From: Bacillota bacterium
GTDB taxonomy: Bacteria; Bacillota; UBA5301; JASBVW01
NCBI GenBank assembly: GCA_029961005.1
Contig: JASBVW010000015.1
Coordinates: 1-11,927 of the forward strand
Direction of reading: 5' to 3'
DNA length: 11,927 nt
Numbering within the stretch: position 1 is the stretch's first letter; each line of letters opens with the position of its first letter. The position numbers and the translations under genes are program-made. This document shows, in pieces, positions 1 through 6,078 of the stretch. The notes below the pieces were generated by a model. That model saw only the letters and a list, made by a program, of their open reading frames with translations. It searched no databases and was not told the DNA's origin.

Positions 1-74
1 AGGAGATCGTGCGTCTGGTAGCGGAGAGGAGGAGAAGGGGTGGCAGAGCCGAGGGCGGATCAAAGAGAGTCTGA
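1..74 (+). CDS. Possible C-terminal tail of an upstream mur gene (partial)
   Basis: Frame 3 is open from the window edge to a TGA at 72-74 and reads EIVRLVAERRRRGG followed by a short basic tail. A helical, Arg-rich end of this kind would suit the C-terminus of MurG or MurC, which normally precede murB in dcw clusters. If real, it overlaps the start of murB by about 35 bases. The other two frames are less telling: frame 1 closes at a TAG at 19-21. The fragment is too short to identify by itself, so the assignment rests mainly on gene order. Confidence 0.3.
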   Translation, partial: EIVRLVAERRRRGGRAEGGSKRV

Positions 75-1035
75 GCAGGGCCCGGGCGAAGAGGACCTGT
101 TTCTGCAGCGCCTGCAGAGCCTCGGCTGGCGAGGGGAACTTCGGCGAGGCGAACCCCTCTGGAAACATACCTCTTTTCGCATCGGCGGTCCGGCCCGCCT
201 TTTCCTGGTGGCGGAGGGGCGGGACGACCTGCGCCTCTTCAGCCGGCTTGGGCAGGAAAGGGGGGCCGCCGGCTGGTTCGTCCTGGGCGCGGGGACTAAC
301 GTGCTGATCTCCGACGCGGGAGTGGAAGAGCCCGTCTTGAAGCTGGGGCAGGCTTTTCGCACTCTGGAGCGGCGCCGGTCGGCGGTGCGGGCGGGGGGAG
401 CCCTCCCTCTCCCGCGCTTGGCCCGGGTGGCATCGGAGTGGGGCCTCTCCGGGCTGGAGTGGGCGGCCGGGATCCCCGGTTCGGTGGGCGGGGCGGTGGC
501 CATGAACGCCGGAGCTTTTGGCGGGCAGATGGCCGACGTGGTTAAGTCCGTGGCGGTGCTGGACCTCACTTCCGGTCGGGAGGAGGAGTGGCCGGCGGAG
601 AGGTTGAATTTTGGCTATCGCACCACCGCCCTGCAGGGGGCGGATAAGGTGGTCACGGCCGCTTACCTGGAGCTGCGGCCCGCCCAGAGGAGGGAGGCCG
701 TGCGGGAGCGGATGGAGGAGCTGTTGCGCCGGCGGAGGGAGAAGCAGCCCTTGGGCCTGCCTAGCGCGGGCAGCGTCTTTCGCAACCCGCCGGGCGACGC
801 CGCCGGCCGGCTGATCGAGGCCGCGGGCTGCAAGGGGATGCGCCGCGGAGACGCCCAGGTCTCTCCCCACCATGCCAACTTTATCGTCAATTTGGGGCAG
901 GCCAGGGCCTCCGACGTCTGGGCGCTCATTCAGGAAGTGAGCCGGCGGGTGCGGGAACGCTTCGGCGTGGAGCTGGCGCTGGAGCTCAAACTGGTGGGGG
1001 ATTTTCCACCTGGGGAAGGGGAGGGGTGCGCGTGA
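40..1035 (+). CDS. murB: UDP-N-acetylenolpyruvoylglucosamine reductase MurB
   Basis: MurB is the cytoplasmic FAD/NADPH enzyme that reduces UDP-GlcNAc-enolpyruvate to UDP-MurNAc, the second committed step of peptidoglycan precursor synthesis. The 331-residue protein has the FAD-binding N-terminal half with KHTSFRIGGPA and VLGAGTNVLISD, then the flavin-contacting GIPGSVGGAVAMNAGAFGG. Catalytic candidates are Arg194 (in FGYRT), Ser245 (in SAGSVFRNP, the proton donor) and Glu315 (in LALELKLVG). The spacing and lack of an extra tyrosine loop fit the shorter type II MurB usual in Bacillota. The GTG start has an AGGAGG at 27-32 with 7-base spacing. The N-terminus carries about 35 extra, charged residues before the core. 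The gene ends in a GTGA overlap with the preferred ftsQ start, so the two are probably translationally coupled. Confidence 0.96.
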   Translation: MAEPRADQRESEQGPGEEDLFLQRLQSLGWRGELRRGEPLWKHTSFRIGGPARLFLVAEGRDDLRLFSRLGQERGAAGWFVLGAGTNVLISDAGVEEPVLKLGQAFRTLERRRSAVRAGGALPLPRLARVASEWGLSGLEWAAGIPGSVGGAVAMNAGAFGGQMADVVKSVAVLDLTSGREEEWPAERLNFGYRTTALQGADKVVTAAYLELRPAQRREAVRERMEELLRRRREKQPLGLPSAGSVFRNPPGDAAGRLIEAAGCKGMRRGDAQVSPHHANFIVNLGQARASDVWALIQEVSRRVRERFGVELALELKLVGDFPPGEGEGCA

Positions 1036-1787
1036 AGCCTAAACACACCGGTGCCCTGCCGCCGGTTCGGCGAGCGGGGAAAGGACTTTACCTGGCCCTG
1101 GCCCTTCTCTCTTTGGCCGTGGGCTTGTACGCGTTGGCTTCGTCCTCTTACTTCTTGCTCGTCCATCCCACGGTGCTCGGCAATAGAACCCTCTCTCGGC
1201 AGGAGGTCCTGGGGATGGCCGGCCTGCGCTCCCCTACCAACCTCCTCCTAATCTCGCCGCGCTCCGTAGCCCGGCGCCTGGAGCGCAGCCCGTGGATCCA
1301 ATCCGCGGTAGTCACGCGGAGGTGGCCGCGCGACCTGACCATCGTGATCCGGGAGCGGGAACCAGTGGCCTTGCTGGAGATGGGCAAAGCGGTATTTCTG
1401 ACCGCGGGGGATGGTATAATTATGGAGGCGACGACTGTGGAGGAGTGGCCGCGCCTGCCCGTCCTGCGAGGGGTGCCGCCGGAACCGGTGGAGCCGGGCA
1501 AAAGGCTCACTCGAGAAGAGGCCAGGCAAGCTTTGGGGCTTCTGGCGCTGCTTACGCCGCAAGAACGCGCCGAGGTGGAGCTGCTGGAGGTCTTGGCCGG
1601 CGGGGGACTGCGTTTCCAGAGGCGGGATGGAGCGCGGGTGGAGTGGGGAAGGCCGGAAGAGCTGACTTTTAAGGTGGAGGTTTATCGCGCCGTGCTCTCT
1701 GACCTCGACAAGCGCCGCCAGCGCGCGGCGGAGATCGATTTGAGCAACCCTTCAGCGCCCATAGCGCGACTGGCCCGGCCGGAGTAG
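1032..1787 (+). CDS. ftsQ: Cell division protein FtsQ/DivIB (POTRA domain)
   Basis: FtsQ/DivIB is a bitopic divisome protein that joins FtsL/DivIC and FtsB partners at the septum. With the GTG at 1032 the protein has 251 residues: a short basic cytoplasmic tail, one membrane segment at about 18-43 (rich in Leu/Ala), then an extracellular POTRA domain including LSRQEVLGMAGL, RLERSPWIQSAVVTRRWP and TIVIREREPVALLE, and a FtsQ/DivIB beta domain to the end. A GTG at 1026 is in frame (2 residues longer), but it lies directly against the GGGGAGGGG tract, whereas 1032 has normal spacing and a GTGA overlap with the murB stop; either start is possible. Position between murB and the DUF881 genes matches divIB in Bacillus. 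A TATAAT with an extended -10 lies inside the gene at 1412-1420. Confidence 0.92.
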   Translation: MKPKHTGALPPVRRAGKGLYLALALLSLAVGLYALASSSYFLLVHPTVLGNRTLSRQEVLGMAGLRSPTNLLLISPRSVARRLERSPWIQSAVVTRRWPRDLTIVIREREPVALLEMGKAVFLTAGDGIIMEATTVEEWPRLPVLRGVPPEPVEPGKRLTREEARQALGLLALLTPQERAEVELLEVLAGGGLRFQRRDGARVEWGRPEELTFKVEVYRAVLSDLDKRRQRAAEIDLSNPSAPIARLARPE

Positions 1788-1792
1788 GAGGT
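1786..1792 (+). promoter_or_regulatory. Ribosome binding site deciding the first DUF881 start
   Basis: AGGAGGT is an essentially ideal Shine-Dalgarno. It overlaps the GTG at 1791, which therefore cannot be served by it, and it lies 7 bases before the in-frame GTG at 1800. This favours 1800 as the start. Confidence 0.7.
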
Positions 1793-1799
1793 GGGGCGC

Positions 1800-2513
1800 G
1801 TGCGGTTGCACTCCTGGCAGGTCTCCCTGGCGATAGGCGGATTGGTCTTGGGCCTGCTGGTGGCGGTACAACTGCGCAATCTCTCGGGGCGCGGCCGGGA
1901 TCTGGTGCCGCGGCCGGATTTTTATGCCCGCCTTTACCAGCAGGCGGACGCTGAGCGGCAGGCTCTCCGCAAGGAGGTCAGTCTGCTGCGCCAACAGGTG
2001 AGCCGGTTGGAGCAGGGTAAAGAGGCCGAGGCAGCCCTGAACCTGGAGCTGGAGCGAACCAACATTCTGGCTGGGCTGAGCGAAGTGGAGGGCCCGGGGC
2101 TGGAGATCGTCCTGGACAGCAGCAAGATGCGCGTTCCGCCGGGCGGCGACCCCGAACTGTACTCCCTCCAGGACGAGGATTTGCTCAGCTTAATCAACGA
2201 ACTCCTTGCTGCCGGAGCGGAGGCCTTGGCCATCAACAACGAGCGCCGCGTGGCCTGGACTGAGGTGCGGCGGGCTGGGGTCGGGATCTCCGTCAACAAC
2301 GTCAGCCTGGGAGAGCCTTTTGTCATCAGGGCCATCGGCGATCCGGTGGCGCTGGAAAGCGCCCTCCGGTTAAAGGGCGGCGTGATCGACTCTTTACTCG
2401 CCTGGGGGATTGAAGTCACTATAGAAAGGAAAGACCGCTTGGTCCTGCCCGCCTATCAGGGCCCCACGGAGTTCAAGTACGCCCGCCTGAGCAGGAAGGA
2501 GCCGGGGATATGA
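1800..2513 (+). CDS. DUF881 membrane-anchored coiled-coil protein (YlxW/YlxX family), first copy
   Basis: A 237-residue protein of the DUF881 family, found between divIB and ftsA in many spore formers; in Bacillus the two such genes are ylxW and ylxX. Biochemical function is not established. The sequence shows a single N-terminal membrane segment (about residues 6-24), a charged heptad-like region (about 42-90), and the extracellular DUF881 domain with EGPGLEIVLDSS, LQDEDLLSLINELLAAGAEALAINN, EPFVIRAIGDP and LESALRLKGGVIDSLLAWGI. The last part reads like a dimeric divisome-proximal scaffold, but that is inference. The longest frame begins at GTG 1791; 1800 is preferred because of the Shine-Dalgarno spacing. 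The stop overlaps the next start as ATGA. It is clearly paralogous to its downstream neighbour. Confidence 0.9.
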   Translation: MRLHSWQVSLAIGGLVLGLLVAVQLRNLSGRGRDLVPRPDFYARLYQQADAERQALRKEVSLLRQQVSRLEQGKEAEAALNLELERTNILAGLSEVEGPGLEIVLDSSKMRVPPGGDPELYSLQDEDLLSLINELLAAGAEALAINNERRVAWTEVRRAGVGISVNNVSLGEPFVIRAIGDPVALESALRLKGGVIDSLLAWGIEVTIERKDRLVLPAYQGPTEFKYARLSRKEPGI

Positions 2514-3217
2514 AGAGGATTAAAGACTGGCAGATCTCCCTGGCGGTCATCTTCTTTCTCCTCGGCGCACTGATGGCCGTGCAGTTCCGGCTGCAGAGGG
2601 TGCAAAACAGGATCTACCTGGCGCGCGCGGAGTACCTGGCGGAGCTGTATCGGGAAGCAGATCAAGAGCGCAAAGATCTGCAGCGCGAGGCCGAGGCGCT
2701 CCGCCGGCGCCTGGCCCGCCTGGCCGTGGAGAAGACCGCCCTGCGGGATCTCTCTTCCCGGTTGGAGCGCAGCAGGATGTTGGCCGGCATGACGGAACTG
2801 GTCGGCCCCGGCGTGATCGTAACCATGAGCGACAGCGTGCGCGAAGTGCGGCCGGGAGAGAACCCGGAGCTCTACCTGATTCATGATGAAGACCTGTTGC
2901 GGGTGATCAACGAGTTGTTCGCCGCCGGAGCGGAGGCCATTTCCATTAACGGCCAGCGCTACGTGGCGCGCACGGAGGTGCGCTGCGCCGGGCCTACGGC
3001 TTCGATCAACCGCGTGCGGGTCGGCACCCCTTTCGTCATCAAGGCCATCGGAGACCCTCTGACTTTGGAGAGCGCCCTGCGGATGCGGGGTGGGGTGGTA
3101 GAAGCCCTTTCCGCCTGGGGGATTGTGATCAAGATCGAACGCGTCCGCCAACTGACGGTTCCGGCGTATCGGGGTGGCCTCCAGTTCTCGTACGCCGCCC
3201 CTAGAAAGGAGAGATGA
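2510..3217 (+). CDS. DUF881 membrane-anchored coiled-coil protein (YlxW/YlxX family), second copy
   Basis: This 235-residue protein has the same plan as its upstream neighbour: KDWQISLAVIFFLLGALMAVQ as the start of a membrane segment (about 8-26), a strongly charged coiled coil (about 40-92, rich in E/R/L), and the DUF881 domain with VGPGVIVTMSDS, IHDEDLLRVINELFAAGAEAISING, TPFVIKAIGDP and LESALRMRGGVVEALSAWGI. The ATG overlaps the previous stop by four bases (ATGA) and is preceded by AGGAAGGAG. Gene order identifies it with ylxX/ylxW of Bacillus, but which of the two copies corresponds to which is not decidable here. The role is unknown in detail; linkage to divisome genes and the topology suggest a septum or envelope function. 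Confidence 0.9.
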   Translation: MKRIKDWQISLAVIFFLLGALMAVQFRLQRVQNRIYLARAEYLAELYREADQERKDLQREAEALRRRLARLAVEKTALRDLSSRLERSRMLAGMTELVGPGVIVTMSDSVREVRPGENPELYLIHDEDLLRVINELFAAGAEAISINGQRYVARTEVRCAGPTASINRVRVGTPFVIKAIGDPLTLESALRMRGGVVEALSAWGIVIKIERVRQLTVPAYRGGLQFSYAAPRKER

Positions 3218-3220
3218 GCG

Positions 3221-3577
3221 GTGTGGCTGCCGCTTTTGGCCCTGGTTTTGGGCTTGGTCGTCGGAATTTCGGCTCCGGTCAGCATACCTCCGGGGTATGC
3301 CAGTTACCTGGCCATCGCCATCCTCTCCGCCCTCGATTCGGTGGTAGGAGGGCTGAGGGCAGCCATGGACGGCCAATTCGATAACCTGGTCTTTATCAGC
3401 GGCTTCTTCATCAATATCCTCTTGGCCACCCTCTTGACCTACCTGGGGGTGCGCCTGGGGGTGGACCTGGTCCTGGGCGCCACGGTTACCTTCAGCATCC
3501 GCATCTTCACCAATCTGGGGATCATCCGCACGCTGGCGCTGGACCGTCTGCGCAGCCGCCATTCGGCTTCTCAATAA
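3221..3577 (+). CDS. sbp: Small basic protein Sbp (DUF1290), membrane protein
   Basis: A 118-residue, highly hydrophobic protein of the DUF1290 'small basic protein' family, whose genes sit directly upstream of ftsA in Bacillus and relatives. It has an N-terminal membrane helix (about 2-20), the conserved PPGYASYLAIAILSALDSVVGGLRA segment in the first half, a long hydrophobic stretch (about 55-78, with FFINILLATLLTYLG) and a further amphipathic/hydrophobic segment ending in a basic tail DRLRSRH. The GTG start is preceded by AAAGGAGA with about 8-base spacing, 3 bases after the second DUF881 stop. Function is unknown. The gene is the last of the murB-led run before an 89-base gap with its own promoter. 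Confidence 0.92.
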   Translation: MWLPLLALVLGLVVGISAPVSIPPGYASYLAIAILSALDSVVGGLRAAMDGQFDNLVFISGFFINILLATLLTYLGVRLGVDLVLGATVTFSIRIFTNLGIIRTLALDRLRSRHSASQ

Positions 3578-3604
3578 CCTTGTCCCGTGCCAATCCTTCT
3601 AAAA

Positions 3605-3633
3605 AGAGGAAAAGCCGCTCCTGCGTTGAATAC
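3605..3633 (+). promoter_or_regulatory. Sigma-H type promoter of ftsA-ftsZ
   Basis: The -35 element AGAGGAAAA (3605-3613) matches the Bacillus SigH consensus RnAGGAWWW at every position. It is followed by an 11-base spacer (3614-3624) and the -10 element GTTGAATAC (3625-3633), which matches RnnGAAT with one of two trailing W positions. Transcription would start at about 3640, roughly 27 bases before the preferred ftsA GTG. In Bacillus subtilis the ftsAZ operon has a SigH-dependent promoter (P2) in the same place that raises FtsAZ levels when sporulation begins. The match is by eye; no sigma-A type element with both hexamers is visible in this gap. Confidence 0.72.
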
Positions 3634-3652
3634 CAGAAGATTAGAGGTGGGC

Positions 3653-3659
3653 GGGGAGG
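3653..3659 (+). promoter_or_regulatory. Ribosome binding site deciding the ftsA start
   Basis: GGGGAGG lies 7 bases before the GTG at 3667. The alternative TTG at 3580 has no Shine-Dalgarno and lies upstream of the predicted promoter. Confidence 0.75.
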
Positions 3660-3666
3660 CGCTGCG

Positions 3667-4881
3667 GTGCGCGAGCGACGTGCCATTTGCGGATTGGACA
3701 TCGGAACGGCCAAAGTTTGCGCCGTCATCGCCGAAGACCGCTCGGGCCAGGGTTTAGATGTGGTAGGGGTTGGCGTTTCGCCGTCGGGTGGCGTGCGCCG
3801 CGGCATAGTGGTGGATTTGGAGCGGACAAGCCGTGCCGTGGTGGAGGCGGTGGAGAAGGCGGAGCGCATGGCAGGGGTGGAGGTAAGCTCCGTCTACGCC
3901 GGGGTCGCCGGTGTGGAAGCCGCCCTGGTGGGCAGCCACGGGGTGGTGGCGGTGGCCCGGCCCGATCAAAATCATGGCGAAGACGTGCAGCGCGTCCTGG
4001 AGGCGGCTCGCGTCATTTCTATCCCTTCTGATCGCGAAGTGATGCACATTCTGCCGCGGAGTTCGTTCTACGGATGTCGGGGGATCAAGGATCCGGTGGG
4101 GATGTCCGGCATTCGCCTGGAGGTCTTTGTGCAGATCGTCACTGGCGCGGCTACCACTCTGCAGAACGTGGTCAAGGCCATTCATCGCGCCGGACTACAA
4201 GCGGCTGAACTGGTCTTACAACCCCTGGCGGCGGCGGAGGCGGTTTTAACCCCGGAGGAGAAAGAGGCCGGGTGTTTGCTGGTAGACATCGGAGGCGGCA
4301 CTACGACGGTGGCTGTCTTCTACGAAGGCTTTCTTTGGCATGTCGGCGTCATCCCGGTGGCGGGCGGCCACCTTACCTCCGACTTGGCTATAGGATTGCG
4401 CCTCTCTCTTTCTGAAGCCGAGGAGGCCAAGCGACGCTTGGGTGCCGCTCGAGAGGAGCGAAAAGCCGGTTCTGCTTCCAGCTCTCCTCTGCGGGTCAAG
4501 GGCGGGGAGTGGACGGCAGAGCGCATCATCCAGGCGCGCCTGGAAGAGATCTTCGAACTGGTGCGGCGGGAAGCGGACAAGGCGCTTCATCCCATCTACC
4601 GCCCCACCTGTGCAGTCCTGACAGGGGGAACGGCGCTCCTGCCCCAGATTGAGCAGGTGGCCGCAGAGGTCCTGGGCCTGCCGGTCCGCATAGGCGTACC
4701 CACTGGAGTAGGCGGCCTGGTGGAGACGGTGGCCACGCCTGAGTATGCCGCGGCGGTGGGCTTGGCCTTATGGGGAAGGGGTGCCATCTCTTCTGCGGAG
4801 CGTTCTTCCAGCCACGAAGGGCGGAAGAAGAGGGGGTTGTGGGGCCGCCTCCAGAGTTGGTTGGAGGAGTTTTTCGCCTGA
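3667..4881 (+). CDS. ftsA: Cell division protein FtsA (actin-like Z-ring membrane tether)
   Basis: FtsA is the actin-fold ATPase that polymerises on the inner membrane face and tethers FtsZ. The 404-residue product opens RERRAICGLDIGTAKVCAVIAE, the phosphate-1 loop at about residues 8-16. The 1C/SHS2 subdomain follows at about 80-160 (from SVYAGVAGVEA through MHILP). The phosphate-2 loop is VDIGGGTTTVAVF, with Asp207, and an adenosine motif LTGGTALLPQIEQVAAEVLG lies near the end. The C-terminus GLWGRLQSWLEEFF is an amphipathic helix that would bind membrane. The longest frame starts at TTG 3580, which would add 29 residues rich in Lys/Arg/Ser with no family likeness; GTG 3667 has the Shine-Dalgarno and gives the usual FtsA N-terminus. 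ftsZ follows after 34 bases, presumably in the same transcript. Confidence 0.96.
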   Translation: MRERRAICGLDIGTAKVCAVIAEDRSGQGLDVVGVGVSPSGGVRRGIVVDLERTSRAVVEAVEKAERMAGVEVSSVYAGVAGVEAALVGSHGVVAVARPDQNHGEDVQRVLEAARVISIPSDREVMHILPRSSFYGCRGIKDPVGMSGIRLEVFVQIVTGAATTLQNVVKAIHRAGLQAAELVLQPLAAAEAVLTPEEKEAGCLLVDIGGGTTTVAVFYEGFLWHVGVIPVAGGHLTSDLAIGLRLSLSEAEEAKRRLGAAREERKAGSASSSPLRVKGGEWTAERIIQARLEEIFELVRREADKALHPIYRPTCAVLTGGTALLPQIEQVAAEVLGLPVRIGVPTGVGGLVETVATPEYAAAVGLALWGRGAISSAERSSSHEGRKKRGLWGRLQSWLEEFFA

Positions 4882-4915
4882 AAGCCATGGGAGGATGAGG
4901 GAGGCTGCAGACGAG

Positions 4916-5959
4916 ATGTTGGAGTTTGACCTGGAAAGGAGCCGCTTTGCTGTCATCAAAGTGGTAGGGGTAGGTGGGGGAGGCAGCAACGCCGTCAATC
5001 GCATGATCGAGGCCGGCGTACAGGGTGTGGAGTTCATTGCCATGAATACCGATGCCCAGGCTCTGCAAACCTCCAATGCTCCCCTCAAGATTCAGATTGG
5101 GGAAAAGCTGACCAAGGGTCTGGGGGCAGGGTCTAACCCGGAGATCGGGCAGCATGCCGCGGAGGAGAGCAGGGAGGAGATCAGAGCGCACCTGGAGTCG
5201 GCGGATATGGTCTTCATCACAGCGGGGATGGGCGGCGGCACCGGCACGGGAGCCGCTCCGGTGGTGGCGGAAGTGGCCAAGGAGCTGGGGGCGCTGACGG
5301 TGGCGGTGGTGACCAAACCTTTTGCCTTTGAGGGGCGCCGCCGGCAGCAGCAGGCGGAGCGGGGGATCGAGGAGCTGCGCCGGTACGTGGACACCCTGAT
5401 TACCATTCCCAACGATCGGCTGCTCCAGGTGATAGAGAAGAGGACGTCCATGCTGGAAGCCTTTCGCCTGGCGGACGACGTGCTGCGCCAGGGGGTGCAG
5501 GGCATCTCCGACTTGATCACCGTACCTGGCCTGATCAACCTCGATTTTGCGGACGTCCGCACGATCATGAACGGGGCGGGCTCGGCTTTGATGGGCATAG
5601 GGAAGGCCAGCGGAGACGACCGCGCCTCCACAGCTGCCCGTCAGGCCATCTCCAGTCCTCTCCTCGAAGCCTCGATTGAAGGTGCCAAGGGCGTGCTCCT
5701 CAACATCACCGGCGGGCCGGATCTGGGGCTCTTTGAGGTTAACGAAGCGGCGGAGATCATTGCCAGCGTGGCGGACGCGGAGGCGAACATCATCTTTGGG
5801 GCCGTCATTGATGAGTCTTTGAAGGACGAGGTGCGGGTGACGGTGATCGCCACCGGCTTTGACAGTGCGCCGCGCCCGCGGATGCGGTTTGAGGAGATTG
5901 AGATCAAACCTTTTGCCAGCGATGAGCTGGACATTCCGGCTTTCCTGAGGAGAAAATAA
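4916..5959 (+). CDS. ftsZ: Cell division protein FtsZ (tubulin-like GTPase)
   Basis: FtsZ polymerises into the Z ring and recruits the divisome at mid-cell or, in sporulation, near the pole. The 347-residue protein begins MLEFDLERSRFAVIKVVGVG, closely like the Bacillus start MLEF. It contains VGVGGGGSNAVNRM, the tubulin signature GMGGGTGTG (residues 104-112) and the T7 synergy loop NLDFADV with Asp210 and Asp213 completing the GTPase site of the neighbouring subunit. It ends with the conserved C-terminal peptide DELDIPAFLRRK (336-347) that binds FtsA, SepF and regulators. The ATG at 4916 is preferred over ATG 4895 because AGGGAGG at 4898-4904 serves it, while 4895 abuts its own purine tract. 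Odd point: only about 19 residues separate the globular core (to about 316) from the C-terminal peptide, shorter than the Bacillus linker. Confidence 0.97.
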   Translation: MLEFDLERSRFAVIKVVGVGGGGSNAVNRMIEAGVQGVEFIAMNTDAQALQTSNAPLKIQIGEKLTKGLGAGSNPEIGQHAAEESREEIRAHLESADMVFITAGMGGGTGTGAAPVVAEVAKELGALTVAVVTKPFAFEGRRRQQQAERGIEELRRYVDTLITIPNDRLLQVIEKRTSMLEAFRLADDVLRQGVQGISDLITVPGLINLDFADVRTIMNGAGSALMGIGKASGDDRASTAARQAISSPLLEASIEGAKGVLLNITGGPDLGLFEVNEAAEIIASVADAEANIIFGAVIDESLKDEVRVTVIATGFDSAPRPRMRFEEIEIKPFASDELDIPAFLRRK

Positions 5960-6033
5960 ACAGCAACAAATCAGGCGGGGAGTGAGGTGCTGGATTTTAG
6001 AGAGGAGAAGGGCCGGGGCGGGAGTAGATATTG

Positions 6034-6039
6034 TAAAAT
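6034..6039 (+). promoter_or_regulatory. Candidate -10 element for spoIIGA-sigE
   Basis: TAAAAT stands out in the GC-rich 119-base gap after ftsZ, 40 bases before the spoIIGA start. No TTGACA-like -35 lies 16-18 or 21 bases upstream, and I found no Spo0A box (TGTCGAA or its complement) in the gap. In Bacillus the spoIIG promoter is a sigma-A promoter with abnormal spacing that depends on Spo0A~P, so a lone -10 with a poor -35 is compatible with an activated promoter but proves nothing. Readthrough from ftsZ is also possible, since no terminator hairpin with a T-run is visible between the genes. Confidence 0.3.
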
Positions 6040-6078
6040 GCATCTTTGCTGAGGAGCAGCTGGAGAGGTGAGGCGGCC

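Noticed and set aside
2456..3574. A 372-codon open frame on the minus strand opposite the DUF881 and sbp genes.
   Set aside because: It is the complement of strongly supported plus-strand genes; the protein is low-complexity, rich in Gln, His, Asp and Arg, with no domain, as expected for an antisense shadow in GC-rich DNA.
4526..6043. A 505-codon open frame on the minus strand opposite ftsA and ftsZ.
   Set aside because: It mirrors highly conserved ftsA and ftsZ codons, has Pro/His/Arg-rich composition, and no ribosome binding site or family match by eye.
5982..6071. A 29-codon GTG-started frame in the gap between ftsZ and spoIIGA.
   Set aside because: No spaced Shine-Dalgarno (the purine tract abuts the start), no recognisable motif, and it overlaps the candidate promoter; chance length in GC-rich DNA.
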